Source: Streptomyces sp. A0642
GTDB taxonomy: Bacteria; Actinomycetota; Actinomycetes; Streptomycetales; Streptomycetaceae
Reading direction: 5' to 3'
DNA length: 64,000 nucleotides
Assembly: GCF_004795105.1 (NCBI RefSeq)
Contig: NZ_SSBL01000014.1
Coordinates: forward strand, 62,001-126,000
A model generated the notes under the pieces. That model made no database searches and was not told the origin of the DNA. It saw only the letters and a list, made by a program, of their open reading frames with translations. Every line of letters begins with the position of its first letter. The first letter of the stretch is position 1. Both the position numbers and the translations under genes were made by a program. Below are positions 14,749-24,071 of this stretch, piece after piece.

Positions 14749-14898
14749 GCCGCGGCGGTCCGGGCACGGGGCGGAACGCATCGCTCCGGGCTCGGACTGC
14801 ATGTCCGAATCCCGCCGGTCGCGGGTGTCCGGGCGACGCAGACTGGTCCGTGGCAGCCGGCGATCCGGTGGGCCGACGGACGAGGAGAGGGACGAGTC

Positions 14899-15405
14899 AT
14901 GACCATGTACGCGACGGTCGACAGCCCGCTGGGCGCACTGCTGCTGGTCGGCGAGGAGGCCGCGGGAACCGCGGGGGTCGCACTCGTCTCGCTCTCGCTG
15001 CCGGGCCAGAAGGGTGCGGCGCTCGTCCAGGACGGATGGCAGCACCGGCCCGCGGCCTTCGAGGGGGTCGCCGTACAGCTGCGGGAGTACTTCGAGGGGC
15101 GGCGGACCCGTTTCGACCTCGTGTACGCCGACGGCCTGGGCACGGACTTCCAGCGCCGGGTCTGGGCCGCGCTGGACGGTGTTCCGTACGGGGAGACGGT
15201 CTCGTACGGGCAGATCGCCGCGCGGGTCGGTTCCACCGGGGCGGGGGTGCGGGCCGTGGGGACGGCGATCGGGCGCAATCCGCTGCTGGTCGTGCGGCCG
15301 TGCCACCGGGTGATCGGCGCGGACGGGGCGCTGCGGGGTTACGCGGGCGGCCTGGAGCGCAAGCAGCAGCTCCTGGGGCTTGAGGGCGCCCTGGCGGCGG
15401 GCTGA
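14899..15405 (+). CDS. ogt: Methylated-DNA--protein-cysteine methyltransferase
   Basis: 168 residues. The active-site motif PCHRV lies at 134-138 with the alkyl-acceptor C135; VPYGETVSYGQIA and the helix-turn-helix arginine region (GAGVRAVG) are present. It transfers the alkyl group from O6-alkylguanine to itself in a suicidal reaction. ATG at 14899 with GAGAGGGACGAG upstream. The stop overlaps the alkB start by one base (TGATG), giving a two-gene alkylation-damage operon. Confidence 0.95.
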   Translation: MTMYATVDSPLGALLLVGEEAAGTAGVALVSLSLPGQKGAALVQDGWQHRPAAFEGVAVQLREYFEGRRTRFDLVYADGLGTDFQRRVWAALDGVPYGETVSYGQIAARVGSTGAGVRAVGTAIGRNPLLVVRPCHRVIGADGALRGYAGGLERKQQLLGLEGALAAG

Positions 15406-16079
15406 TGGCCGGGCTGTTCCCGAGACCGCGGGCCGTGGTCGCGCCCGGCGCCGTGCACGTGCCCGAGTGGTTGCCGGACGAGCGGCAGCGGGAGTTGGTG
15501 GCGGCGTGCCGTGCGTGGGCGCGTGGGCCCGTTCCCATGCGGCACACGGCTCTGCCGGGTGGCGGGGTGATGTCCGTGCGGACCGTGTGCCTGGGGTGGC
15601 ACTGGCAGCCGTACCGGTACGCGCGTACCGCGGACGACGTGAACGGTGCGCCGGTCCTGGCCTTCCCGGAGTGGCTGGCGGAACTGGGGCGGGCGGCGGT
15701 GGCGGAGGCGTACGGCGCGGAGAGCGCGGCGGCACGGACGTACGCGCCGGACGCCGCGCTGGTCAACTTCTATGACGACGCGGCACGGATGGGCATGCAC
15801 CAGGACAAGGAGGAGCGGTCCGGCGCCCCCGTCGTGTCGCTCAGCATCGGCGACACCTGTGTCTTCCGTTTCGGTAACACGGAGAACCGGGGGCGGCCCT
15901 ACACGGACGTGGAGTTGGCGTCCGGGGACCTGTTCGTCTTCGGCGGGCCGTCACGGCACGCGTTCCACGGCGTGCCGCGGATCCTTCCCGGAACGGCGGC
16001 CCCCGGCACGGGGATGAGTGGGGGGCGGCTCAATCTGACGTTGCGCGAGACGGGGCTCGGCGCTCCGGGGGACGGCTGA
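15405..16079 (+). CDS. alkB: AlkB-type 2-oxoglutarate/Fe(II) DNA dealkylase
   Basis: 224 residues. Iron ligands H132 and D134 (MHQDKEE) and H188 (HAFHGV); 2-oxoglutarate-binding arginines in GGRLNLTLRE near 203-212. NFYDDAARMGMHQD and LSIGDTCVFRFG are typical. AlkB removes 1-methyladenine and 3-methylcytosine damage by oxidation and so complements the methyltransferase translated just before it. Its stop is only two bases from the end of the convergent membrane-protein gene. Confidence 0.95.
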   Translation: MAGLFPRPRAVVAPGAVHVPEWLPDERQRELVAACRAWARGPVPMRHTALPGGGVMSVRTVCLGWHWQPYRYARTADDVNGAPVLAFPEWLAELGRAAVAEAYGAESAAARTYAPDAALVNFYDDAARMGMHQDKEERSGAPVVSLSIGDTCVFRFGNTENRGRPYTDVELASGDLFVFGGPSRHAFHGVPRILPGTAAPGTGMSGGRLNLTLRETGLGAPGDG

Positions 16080-16081
16080 GG

Positions 16082-16360
16082 TCAGCGGCGTTCGCGGGAG
16101 TTTCCGAACAGCAGGCGGTAGGCGATCAGCAGGACGAGGGAACCGCCGATGGCCGACACCCAGGTCGCCGGGTCGAAGAAGTCCTCGTTGTCGATCGTGC
16201 GGTCAAGGAAGCGTGTCGCTATCCAGCCGCCCACGAAGGCGCCGACGACCCCGATGAGGGTGGTGCCCACGAGGCCGCCGGGGTCGCGGCCCGGCAGCAG
16301 GATCTTGGCGATGACGCCTGCGACGAGTCCGAGAATGATCCAGCCGATAACAATGGTCAT
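16082..16360 (-). CDS. GlsB/YeaQ/YmgE family stress membrane protein
   Basis: 92 residues; ATG at 16360 chosen because the protein then begins MTIVIGWIILGLVAGVIAK, the family start. Three hydrophobic segments and the motifs LLPGRDPGG and GxxGAFVGG are as in the transglycosylase-associated protein family. Expression of such proteins rises in stress in other bacteria; function is unknown. Convergent with alkB. Confidence 0.88.
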   Translation of the reverse strand: MTIVIGWIILGLVAGVIAKILLPGRDPGGLVGTTLIGVVGAFVGGWIATRFLDRTIDNEDFFDPATWVSAIGGSLVLLIAYRLLFGNSRERR

Positions 16361-16471
16361 GCGCGCCAACCTATCCCGTCGCCCGGTCCTGGAATCCAAG
16401 ACGTCGGCGCCGTTCGGATGGTTGCGGACCCGGGGTGCGGACTGCGGTGATCCCGCCGCCGTACGCGTGGG

Positions 16472-16864
16472 CTACCAGCCGGCGAACTGCTCGTCGGTGC
16501 GCACGATCTCCTTGCCGAAGGGCATCAGCGAGACCGGGATCAGCTTGAAGTTCGCGATGCCCAGCGGGATGCCGATGATCGTGAGGCACAGGGCGATGCC
16601 GGTGGTGATGTGGCCGAGCGCCAGCCACCAGCCGGCGAGGACCAGCCAGAGCACGTTGCCCACGCAGGAGGGGCCGCCCGCGTCCCGCCGGTCGACGACG
16701 CGGTACCCGAAGGGCCACAGCGCGTAGACGCCGATGCGGAAGGCCGCCAGGCCGAACGGGATGCCGATGATCGTGATGCACAGCAGGAGTCCCGCGAGCA
16801 TGTACCCGAGGAACATCCAGAAGCCGCACAGGATCAGCCAGATGACGTTCAGAATTGTCTTCAT
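16472..16864 (-). CDS. YccF domain membrane protein
   Basis: 130 residues with two copies of the YccF unit: CITIIGIPFGLAAFRIG near residue 28 and CLTIIGIPLGIANFKL near residue 93, each with a preceding hydrophobic helix pair (NVIWLILCGFWMFLGY; NVLWLVLAGWWLALGH). Function unknown. The ATG overlaps the htpX stop (ATGA), so it is translated with htpX. Confidence 0.88.
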   Translation of the reverse strand: MKTILNVIWLILCGFWMFLGYMLAGLLLCITIIGIPFGLAAFRIGVYALWPFGYRVVDRRDAGGPSCVGNVLWLVLAGWWLALGHITTGIALCLTIIGIPLGIANFKLIPVSLMPFGKEIVRTDEQFAGW

Positions 16865-17724
16865 GGGCGATGACCAGCCATCTTCTCGAGTCGGGCGATG
16901 CGCTCCGCCATCGGCGGGTGGGTCGAGAACATCTTGGACATGCCCTGCCCGGGGCGGAACGGGTTCGCGATCATCATGTGACTCGCGGTCTCGATCCGGG
17001 GCTCGGGGGGCAGCGGAAGCTGTTTGGTGCCCGCCTCCAGCTTCCTGAGGGCACTGGCGAGGGCCAGGGGGTCGCCGGTCAGCTGCGCGCCGGAGGCGTC
17101 CGCCTCGTACTCCCGGGAGCGGCTGACGGCCAGTTGGATGACGGAGGCGGCGAGCGGGCCCAGGATCATGATCAGCAGCATGCCGAGGACGCCGGGGCCG
17201 TCGTCGTCGTTGGAGCGGCCGACCGGGATCAGCCAGGCGAAGTTGACGAGGAACATGACGACGGAGGCGAGCGCGCCCGCGACCGACGAGATCAGGATGT
17301 CGCGGTTGTAGACATGGCTGAGCTCGTGGCCGAGGACGCCGCGCAGTTCCCGTTCGTCCAGGATCTGGAGGATGCCCTCGGTGCAGCAGACCGCGGCGTT
17401 GCGCGGGTTGCGGCCGGTGGCGAAGGCGTTGGGCGCCTGGGTCGGCGAGATGTAGAGCCTCGGCATGGGCTGGCGGGCGGCGGTGGAGAGTTCACGGACC
17501 ATGCGGTAGAGCTGCGGCGCCTCGAACTCGCTCACCGGGCGGGCGCGCATGGCCCGCAGCGCCAGCTTGTCGCTGTTCCAGTACGCGTAGGCGTTGGTGC
17601 CGACGGCTACGAGGAGCGCGACGATCAGGCCCGTACGTCCGAAGAAGCTGCCGATGACGATGATGAGTGCGGACAGGCCGCCGAGGAGTACGGCGGTTCT
17701 CAGCCCGTTGTGCCGGCGGTGCAC
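16861..17724 (-). CDS. htpX: HtpX membrane zinc metalloprotease
   Basis: 287 residues, GTG start at 17724. Zinc-binding HELSH at 133-137 and third ligand in EYEAD near 206-210. Two hydrophobic helices at about 10-45 and two at about 145-200 place it in the membrane with a cytoplasmic active site, where it degrades misfolded membrane proteins. CCTEGILQILDERELRGVLGHELSH and STHPPMAERI fit the family closely. First gene of the htpX-yccF pair. Confidence 0.95.
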   Translation of the reverse strand: MHRRHNGLRTAVLLGGLSALIIVIGSFFGRTGLIVALLVAVGTNAYAYWNSDKLALRAMRARPVSEFEAPQLYRMVRELSTAARQPMPRLYISPTQAPNAFATGRNPRNAAVCCTEGILQILDERELRGVLGHELSHVYNRDILISSVAGALASVVMFLVNFAWLIPVGRSNDDDGPGVLGMLLIMILGPLAASVIQLAVSRSREYEADASGAQLTGDPLALASALRKLEAGTKQLPLPPEPRIETASHMMIANPFRPGQGMSKMFSTHPPMAERIARLEKMAGHRP

Positions 17725-17770
17725 GGTACGCCCTCCAAGTGGTGCAGCAGGGGAACCCTTGCTCTGTGGT

Positions 17771-17790
17771 GCTCCACTCCCCAGTGGAGC
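17771..17790. terminator. 8-bp hairpin upstream of htpX
   Basis: GCTCCACT (17771-17778) pairs exactly with AGTGGAGC (17783-17790) around CCCC. It lies between the mscL stop (17918) and the htpX start (17724), so it may end mscL transcription or be an htpX operator. Confidence 0.4.
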
Positions 17791-17917
17791 CTCCCGTACT
17801 GGTCAACGCCAGGCGAGGAGAGCTAGTTCCCTTGTGCTCATGGCCGCAGGGCCGGGCCCGTCCGCGCGTTCGTGCCGGAGCGGGCCGTAGGCCGTACGGG
17901 TGGAGGGCGCCGCCGGG

Positions 17918-18382
17918 TCAGCGCTGGACGGGGAGCTTGGCGAGCGCCAGGGCCTCGGGGTCGGGCTCGACCTCGCTGGTGCAGTAGGCGCAGCGCGACG
18001 CGACGGCCGGGATCGCCGTGTAGCAGCGGGGGCAGTCGCGCAGGGCGGCCTTGATGTCGACCTGCTCCTGGTCCTTCTTGGTGGTGAAGCGGTCCTGGAC
18101 CTTGGCCATGGGCACGACGACGCAGAAGTAGAGGACGGCGGCGGTGATCAGGAAGGCGATGGCGGCGCTGACGAAGAGGCCGTAGGGGAACTTCACTCCG
18201 TCGACGGTGAAGGTGGCCTTGCTGAAGTCGCCGGTTCCGCGGGTGATGACGCCGATCAGCGGCACGATGAACGCGTTGCTGAACCCGGTGACGACCGCCG
18301 TGAACGCTGCTCCGACGGCGAGGCCGATCGCCATGGAGACCACGTTGCCGCGAAGGATGAAGTCCTTGAACCCGTTCAGCAC
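17918..18382 (-). CDS. mscL: Large-conductance mechanosensitive channel with zinc-ribbon tail
   Basis: 154 residues from GTG at 18382, the only start giving the MscL beginning LNGFKDFILRGNVVSMAIGLAVG. Two membrane helices (about 14-45 and 68-92) and the glycine-rich pore helix are normal. The usual C-terminal bundle is followed by CPRC (117-120) and CAYC (131-134), a zinc-ribbon pattern absent from E. coli MscL. The channel opens on osmotic downshock. The extra module would face the cytoplasm. Confidence 0.9.
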   Translation of the reverse strand: MLNGFKDFILRGNVVSMAIGLAVGAAFTAVVTGFSNAFIVPLIGVITRGTGDFSKATFTVDGVKFPYGLFVSAAIAFLITAAVLYFCVVVPMAKVQDRFTTKKDQEQVDIKAALRDCPRCYTAIPAVASRCAYCTSEVEPDPEALALAKLPVQR

Positions 18383-18490
18383 TGCCTCTGGCTCCTCTGT
18401 TGCGATGGGAAGGTTGTATGCGCCGTGCGCGCGCATGACCCTGCCCTGTGGGAGGCGCCCGGGGCAAACCGATCTTGGCGGCGGAGGGTG

Positions 18491-20074
18491 TCAGAACAGG
18501 CTGACGTCGGCGAACCTGAGGAGGGTCTGCGGGGCGCCCGACAGGGCGATTCCGGCGACGGCGGTGAGGACGATCGCGACGGTGAGGGGCGCCGGAGTGC
18601 GGTGCCGGGCGACGGGCTGGTCCGCAGCGTCCTCCGCGGGGCTGCGGAACAGGGCGGCGGTCCAGCGCAGGTAGTAGTAGAGCGCGATCACCACGTTGAC
18701 GGCCATGACGACGGCGAGCCAGCCGAGCCCGGCGTCGACGGCCGAGGAGAAGACGGTGACCTTGGCGAAGAGTCCGATGATGCCCGGCGGCAGTCCGGCC
18801 AGGCAGAGCAGGAAGAAGGCCATGGCGAGCGCGGCGAGCGGGCGGGTGGCGTACAGGCCGCGGTAGTCGGCCATGCGGTTGCCGGGGTGGGTGCGGGCGA
18901 CCAGTGCGGCGACGGCGAAGGCGCCGAGGTTCACGACGGCGTACATCAGCGCGTACGCGACGGTGGAGCCGATCTGCCGGTCTCCGGCGTACGCGGCGGC
19001 GGCGATCGGCACCAGGAGGTAGCCGGCCTGCGCGACGGACGACCAGGCGAGCAGCCGTACGGCGCTGCGGGCGCGGGTGGCGCTCTGGCGCAGCGCGGCG
19101 GCGTTGCCGACGGTCATCGTCAGCGCGGCGAGGACGGCGAGGGCGGGGCCCCAGACGTCGGCGTACGACGGGAAGGCGACGACGGTGACGAGGATGAGGC
19201 CGGAGAAGCCGACCGCCTTGCCGACGACCGAGAGGTAGGCGGCGATCGGCAGGGGGGCTCCGACGTAGGTGTCGGGAACCCAGAAGTGGAAGGGTGCGGC
19301 GGCCGTCTTGAACGCGAAGCCGACGAGGGTGAGGGCGACGCCCGCCTGGGCGAGGGTGGAGAGCTGTCCGGGGACGTCGTCGAGGCGGGCGGCGATCTCC
19401 GTGAGGTGGAGGGTGCCGGTCGCCGCGTACACGAAGCTGACGCCGAGGAGCATGACGGTGGTCGCGACGACGGAGGACAGGAAGAACTTCAGCGCGGCTT
19501 CGGAGGAGCGCCGGTCGCCGCGCTTGATGCCGACGAGGGCGAAGGCGGGCAGCGAGGCGACTTCGAGGGCGACGACGAGGGTGGCGAGGTCGCGGGCGGC
19601 GGGCAGGAGCGCGGCGCCGGCGGCCGAGGACAGCAGCAGGAACCAGAATTCGCCGGCGGGCAGCTTGCGGGTGTCGCCGACGGAGAGCAGTGCGGTGAGC
19701 AGGGCGCCGCCGAGCACGAGGGCCTGGATGACCAGGGTGAAGTGGTCGGCGGTGTAGCTGCAGGCGCGGGTGCCGGTGGTGAGGCAGAAGGTGGAGCGGT
19801 CGCCGTCGTGCAGGGGGACGAGGAGGGCGAGCGCGGCGGCGAGGCCGGCGACGGCGCCGTAGCCGAGGAGCGGTTTGCGTGCCGCGGGGACGAAGAGGTC
19901 GGCGACCAGGACGACGAGGGCGATTGCCGCGACGACGACCGGGGGCGCGATCGCGAGCCAGTCGACGGACTGGACGAGGCCGGTGGCACCGCCCCCGGCC
20001 GCCGGCGCGAGGGCGGTGGCGCTGCTTTCGGCCGCCGACTGGGCGAGGCCGGCGGTTGCGGCCGCTGTGGTCAC
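18491..20074 (-). CDS. nuoN: NADH-quinone oxidoreductase subunit N (second, partial complex I)
   Basis: 527 residues from GTG at 20074, preceded by AGGAGG and overlapping the nuoM stop by four bases. About 14 hydrophobic segments; conserved KRGDRRSSEAALKFFLSSVVATTVMLLG and FKTAAAPFHFWVPDTYVGAP mark an antiporter-like proton-pumping subunit, with lysines and glutamate of the pump channel in place. Last gene of the ten-gene operon. Upstream in-frame sequence only shadows nuoM. Confidence 0.95.
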   Translation of the reverse strand: MTTAAATAGLAQSAAESSATALAPAAGGGATGLVQSVDWLAIAPPVVVAAIALVVLVADLFVPAARKPLLGYGAVAGLAAALALLVPLHDGDRSTFCLTTGTRACSYTADHFTLVIQALVLGGALLTALLSVGDTRKLPAGEFWFLLLSSAAGAALLPAARDLATLVVALEVASLPAFALVGIKRGDRRSSEAALKFFLSSVVATTVMLLGVSFVYAATGTLHLTEIAARLDDVPGQLSTLAQAGVALTLVGFAFKTAAAPFHFWVPDTYVGAPLPIAAYLSVVGKAVGFSGLILVTVVAFPSYADVWGPALAVLAALTMTVGNAAALRQSATRARSAVRLLAWSSVAQAGYLLVPIAAAAYAGDRQIGSTVAYALMYAVVNLGAFAVAALVARTHPGNRMADYRGLYATRPLAALAMAFFLLCLAGLPPGIIGLFAKVTVFSSAVDAGLGWLAVVMAVNVVIALYYYLRWTAALFRSPAEDAADQPVARHRTPAPLTVAIVLTAVAGIALSGAPQTLLRFADVSLF

Positions 20075-21645
20075 GACTTGCCTCCTGCGAGGAGCTTCTG
20101 CACGGCCGGATCGGTGAGGCCGAGGAGGACGGCGGGCCACAGGCCGGCGAGGACGGTGAGGGCCGCGAGGGGGGTCCAGGCGGCGAATTCGTAGCTCTGG
20201 ACGTCGGCGATGGCGTGCGGTTCCTCGCGCTGGGCGCCCATGCAGACGCGGCGGACCACGACGAGGAGGTACGCGGCGGTGAGCAGGGTGCCGAACGCGG
20301 CGATGGACATGAAGGTCAGGAAGGCGGCGCGGTTCAGTCCCTCGGCGGGGTCGAAGGCGCCGAACAGGGCGAGCATCTCGCCCCAGAAACCGGCGAGTCC
20401 GGGCAGGCCGAGGGAGGCGACCGCGGCGAACGCGAGGAGGCCGCCGAGGCGGGGCGCCCTGCCGTAGAGGGCGGCGCCGGTGGCCCCGGCGAGGGTGTCG
20501 AGGTCGGCGGTGCCGTACCGGTCCTTGACCGCGCCGACCAGGAAGAACAGCAGGCCGGTGATGAGGCCGTGGGCGATGTTGGCGAAGAGCGCCCCGTTGA
20601 CGCCTGTGGGGGTCATGCTCGCGATGCCGAGCAGGACGAAGCCCATGTGGCCCACGGAGGAGTACGCGATGAGCCTCTTCAGGTCGCCCTTGGCGCCGGG
20701 CCGGGCGAGGGCCAGGCAGGCGAGCGATCCGTAGATGATGCCGGCGACGGCGAAGGCGGCGAGGTAGGGCGCGAACGTGTGCATGCCGTCGGGTGCGACC
20801 GGGAGCAGGATGCGGACGAAGCCGTACGTGCCCATCTTCAGCATGACGCCGGCCAGGAGGACGGAGCCGACGGTCGGGGCGGCGGTGTGGGCGTCGGGGA
20901 GCCAGCTGTGGAGCGGCCACATCGGGGTCTTCACCGCGAGCCCGATGCCGATCGCCAGAACGGCGGTGACCTGCACGGACGAGGTGAGGCCGCGGCCGTT
21001 GTCAGTGGCGAGTGCCACCATGTCGAAGGTGCCGCTCTTCAGTCCGATGAGGAGCAGGCCCAGCAGCATGACGACCGAGCCGAGCAGTGTGTAGAGGATG
21101 AACTTCCAGGCGGCCGCCTGCTTCTGCGCACCGCCCCACCGGGCGATGAGGAAGTACATCGGGATGAGCACCATCTCGAACGCCAGGAAGAACAGCAGCA
21201 GATCGAGGACGGCGAAGGTCGCGAGGGTGCCGGACTCCAGGACCAGGATCAGGGCGACGAAGGCCTTCGGGGAGGGGCCGGCGGGCATGGCGAAGTAGCT
21301 GTACAGCGCGCAGAGGAAGGTCAGCAGCGCGGTCAGTACGAGAAGGGGGAGCGAGATGCCGTCGATGCCGAGGTGGATGCGGACGTCGAGCGCCGGGATC
21401 CAGCTGATGTCGGTCGTGGCCTGCATCTTCGACGGGTGGTCGTGGTCGAAGCCCGCGGCCAGCACGATCGCCGCGATGAGGATCACGCCGGTGACGGTCA
21501 CGCCGTGGCGGAGCACGGCCTGGTCGGGGTTCCTGCCCTTCAGCCCGGGCGGGGCCGGGAGCAGGGCGGCGACGGCCCCGAGGAGCGGGGCGACGACGAG
21601 GAACGCCAGAAGGTACTGCATCACGGATGCGCTGATATCGATCAC
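20071..21645 (-). CDS. nuoM: NADH-quinone oxidoreductase subunit M
   Basis: 524 residues, GTG at 21645, three bases after the nuoL stop. Fourteen or so membrane helices; motifs FEMVLIPMYFLIARWGG, KTPMWPLHSWLPDAHTAAPTVGS and KRLIAYSSVGHMGFVLLG are those of the antiporter-like pump subunit, with the essential Glu in FEMVLIP. Proton translocation in the distal membrane arm. Confidence 0.96.
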   Translation of the reverse strand: MIDISASVMQYLLAFLVVAPLLGAVAALLPAPPGLKGRNPDQAVLRHGVTVTGVILIAAIVLAAGFDHDHPSKMQATTDISWIPALDVRIHLGIDGISLPLLVLTALLTFLCALYSYFAMPAGPSPKAFVALILVLESGTLATFAVLDLLLFFLAFEMVLIPMYFLIARWGGAQKQAAAWKFILYTLLGSVVMLLGLLLIGLKSGTFDMVALATDNGRGLTSSVQVTAVLAIGIGLAVKTPMWPLHSWLPDAHTAAPTVGSVLLAGVMLKMGTYGFVRILLPVAPDGMHTFAPYLAAFAVAGIIYGSLACLALARPGAKGDLKRLIAYSSVGHMGFVLLGIASMTPTGVNGALFANIAHGLITGLLFFLVGAVKDRYGTADLDTLAGATGAALYGRAPRLGGLLAFAAVASLGLPGLAGFWGEMLALFGAFDPAEGLNRAAFLTFMSIAAFGTLLTAAYLLVVVRRVCMGAQREEPHAIADVQSYEFAAWTPLAALTVLAGLWPAVLLGLTDPAVQKLLAGGKS

Positions 21646-21648
21646 GGC

Positions 21649-23649
21649 TCACGACCCGGCGTTGACGTTGGCGAAGACGACGGCGGCGACCGCCAGGACC
21701 AGCGAACCGGCGAGCAGTGCGCTGAGGTAGGTCTGCACGTTGCCGGTCTGGGCGCGGCGGACGGCGGCGCCGAGCCAGCGTGCGCCGGTGGCGGAGCCGC
21801 GTACGTAGGTGTCGACGACCTCGCGGTCCAGGAAGCGGACGAGGCTCGCCGCGGCCTGGACGGGGCGGACGAACAGGGCCGCGTACAGGGCGTCGAGGTG
21901 GAAGCCGGTGGCCGCGTGGCGGTGGAGGGGGCCGAGCAGCAGGCGGCCGGGGTCGGCGGGGTCGGGGGCGTCACCGGCGGTGCCGTAGGCGGCGGTGCGG
22001 GCCTCGATGGCCTCGATCTCCACGAGGGCGGGTTCCGCGTCGGGGTGGGCGACGACCGAGCCCATGGGGGTGCGGGCGGCGAGTGCCGTGGTGTGGCGCC
22101 AGGCCCCGTAGGTGACGAGGCCGCCGACGAGGCCGACACCGGTGGACAGCACGGCGGTGGTCAGCGACGGGGTGAGGGCGTGGCCGTCGAACCAGTCGGC
22201 GATCACTCCGACGGTGAGTCCGAAGGCCATGGTGGGGACGGCCAGCACCCACAGGACCGCGGTCATGGCGACGGGCTGCCTGCCGTGGTCGGGGGCCTCC
22301 GCGCCGCGGCCGCGGAAGGTGAGGAGCCAGAGACGGGTGGCGTACGCGGCGGTGAGCACGGCGGCCAGGAGACCGGCGACGAGCACGGTCCAGCCGGCGG
22401 CGGCCGGGGCGACGTGCCGTTCGCCGAGGGCGGTGTGCTCGGCGGCCACGAGGACGGCTTCCTTGGAGAAGAAGCCGGCGAACGGCGGGATGGCGGCCAG
22501 CGCGAGGAGGGCGACCGTCATCGTCCAGTAGGCGTCGGGGATGCGCTTGGCCAGGCCTCCCATGCGGGACATGGCGGCCAGTGAGTTGGTGCCGGCGGCG
22601 TGGATGACGACGCCCGCGGCGAGGAAGAGGACGGCTTTGAACGCACCGTGCGAGATGAGGTGGAAGACGGCGGCCCCGCGGTCCCCGACGGCGAGGGCGC
22701 CGGACATGTAGCCGAGCTGTCCGATGGTCGAGTAGGCGAGCACGCGCTTGATGTCGTCCTGCGCGAGGGCGGCGAGTCCGGAGCCGATCATCGTGACGGC
22801 GGCCATCACGGCGAGGACGACGAGTGCGGCGCCGGATTCGGCGAAGACGGGGAGGAGCCGGGCCACGAAGTAGATGCCGGCGGCGACCATCGTCGCCGCG
22901 TGGATCAGCGCGGAGACGGGGGTGGGGCCGGCCATGGCGTCGGGCAGCCAGGTGTGCAGGGGGAACTGTGCGGACTTGCCCGCGACACCGGCGAGGAGGA
23001 GCAGGGCGATCAGGGTGGGGTGATCGAGGCCGCCATGGGCGACGGCTCCCAGGATGCCGGTGATGCGGAAGGTGCCGGTGTCGGCGGCGAGGGCGAACAG
23101 GCCGATGAGGAAGGGGACGTCGCCGAGCTTGGTGACCAGGAAGGCCTTGAGGGAGGCGGCGCGGGCCTCGGGCGTCTCCCAGTAATGGCCGACCAGGAAG
23201 TACGAGCAGATGCCCATGATCTCCCAGCCGACCAGGAGCACCATCAGGTCGCCGGAGTAGACGACGAGCAGCATCGCGGAGGTGAACAGGGAGACCAGGG
23301 CCGCGTACGAGGGGTAGCGCGGGTCGTCGCGGAGGTAGGCGGTCGAGTAGATCTGCACGCAGCTCGCGACGAGGGCGACCAGGACGGCGACGAGGACGGC
23401 GAAGCCGTCGAGGTGCAGCGCGAGGTCGATCGGGACCGAGCCGGTGGGGGTGAGCTGGGTCGCGGCGTCGATGGCCCGGCCGCCCCCCTGGCGGGCGGCG
23501 ACGACGGCCGCGAGGACGAGGGTGGCGAGGGCGGGCAGCACGGCGAGCGGCCGGACGAAGCCCGGTGTGCTCCGGCCGAGGAGAAGGCCGGCCGCCGCGC
23601 CCAGGAACGGGAGAAGGGGGACGAGAACGGCGAGGGTCGTGGTGGTCAC
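21649..23649 (-). CDS. nuoL: NADH-quinone oxidoreductase subunit L
   Basis: 666 residues, GTG at 23649 overlapping the nuoK stop. Full-length NuoL: WEIMGICSYFLVGHYW, KSAQFPLHTWLPDAMAGPTPVSALIHAATMV and KRVLAYSTIGQLGYMSGAL are present, followed by the long C-terminal part with the lateral helix. Terminal pump subunit of the membrane arm. Confidence 0.96.
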   Translation of the reverse strand: MTTTTLAVLVPLLPFLGAAAGLLLGRSTPGFVRPLAVLPALATLVLAAVVAARQGGGRAIDAATQLTPTGSVPIDLALHLDGFAVLVAVLVALVASCVQIYSTAYLRDDPRYPSYAALVSLFTSAMLLVVYSGDLMVLLVGWEIMGICSYFLVGHYWETPEARAASLKAFLVTKLGDVPFLIGLFALAADTGTFRITGILGAVAHGGLDHPTLIALLLLAGVAGKSAQFPLHTWLPDAMAGPTPVSALIHAATMVAAGIYFVARLLPVFAESGAALVVLAVMAAVTMIGSGLAALAQDDIKRVLAYSTIGQLGYMSGALAVGDRGAAVFHLISHGAFKAVLFLAAGVVIHAAGTNSLAAMSRMGGLAKRIPDAYWTMTVALLALAAIPPFAGFFSKEAVLVAAEHTALGERHVAPAAAGWTVLVAGLLAAVLTAAYATRLWLLTFRGRGAEAPDHGRQPVAMTAVLWVLAVPTMAFGLTVGVIADWFDGHALTPSLTTAVLSTGVGLVGGLVTYGAWRHTTALAARTPMGSVVAHPDAEPALVEIEAIEARTAAYGTAGDAPDPADPGRLLLGPLHRHAATGFHLDALYAALFVRPVQAAASLVRFLDREVVDTYVRGSATGARWLGAAVRRAQTGNVQTYLSALLAGSLVLAVAAVVFANVNAGS

Positions 23650-24071
23650 GCGGTGGCCTCTGCCTTCTTTGCCTTCCCTGCCGGAGCAGTGGCCTGGTCT
23701 TCGGTGCCGTCGCCGGTGCCGGTGGGGTCGTCGCTGTCGCCGTCCGGGACCGTCTCGGCCTCGTCGGTCTCGGCGGTGTCGCGGAGGCGGTCGACGTCGG
23801 AGCTGCCGCGGTTGCGGTACACGGCGAGGACGATCGCCAGACCGATCCCGATCTCCGCGGCCGCGATGGCGATGGTGAACAGGGTGAGGGCCTGGCCGGA
23901 GTGCAGGGCGTCGCGGAGCCAGACGTCGAAGGCGACGAGGTTGAGGTTGACGGCGTTGAGCATCAGCTCGACGGACATCAGGACGAGGATCGCGTTGCGG
24001 CGGGCGAGGACGCCGTACAGCCCGGTGCAGAAGAGGAGGGCGGCGAGCACGGCGGGATAGGCGAGGTGCAT
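23646..24071 (-). CDS. nuoK: NADH-quinone oxidoreductase subunit K
   Basis: 141 residues from ATG at 24071, overlapping the nuoJ stop by one base. Three helices with the conserved Glu pair (SVELMLNAVNLNLV and IAAAEIGIGLAIV) fit NuoK, which is usually about 100 residues. Here an extra 40-residue acidic, disordered tail (DTAETDEAETVPDGDSDD, then Lys-rich end) is added. Confidence 0.95.
   Translation of the reverse strand: MHLAYPAVLAALLFCTGLYGVLARRNAILVLMSVELMLNAVNLNLVAFDVWLRDALHSGQALTLFTIAIAAAEIGIGLAIVLAVYRNRGSSDVDRLRDTAETDEAETVPDGDSDDPTGTGDGTEDQATAPAGKAKKAEATA

Noticed and set aside
17900..22584. Long plus-strand frames opposite the nuo operon
   Set aside because: Composition is Glu/Gly/Asp-rich and repetitive, as produced by the complement of hydrophobic nuo genes; no ribosome sites.
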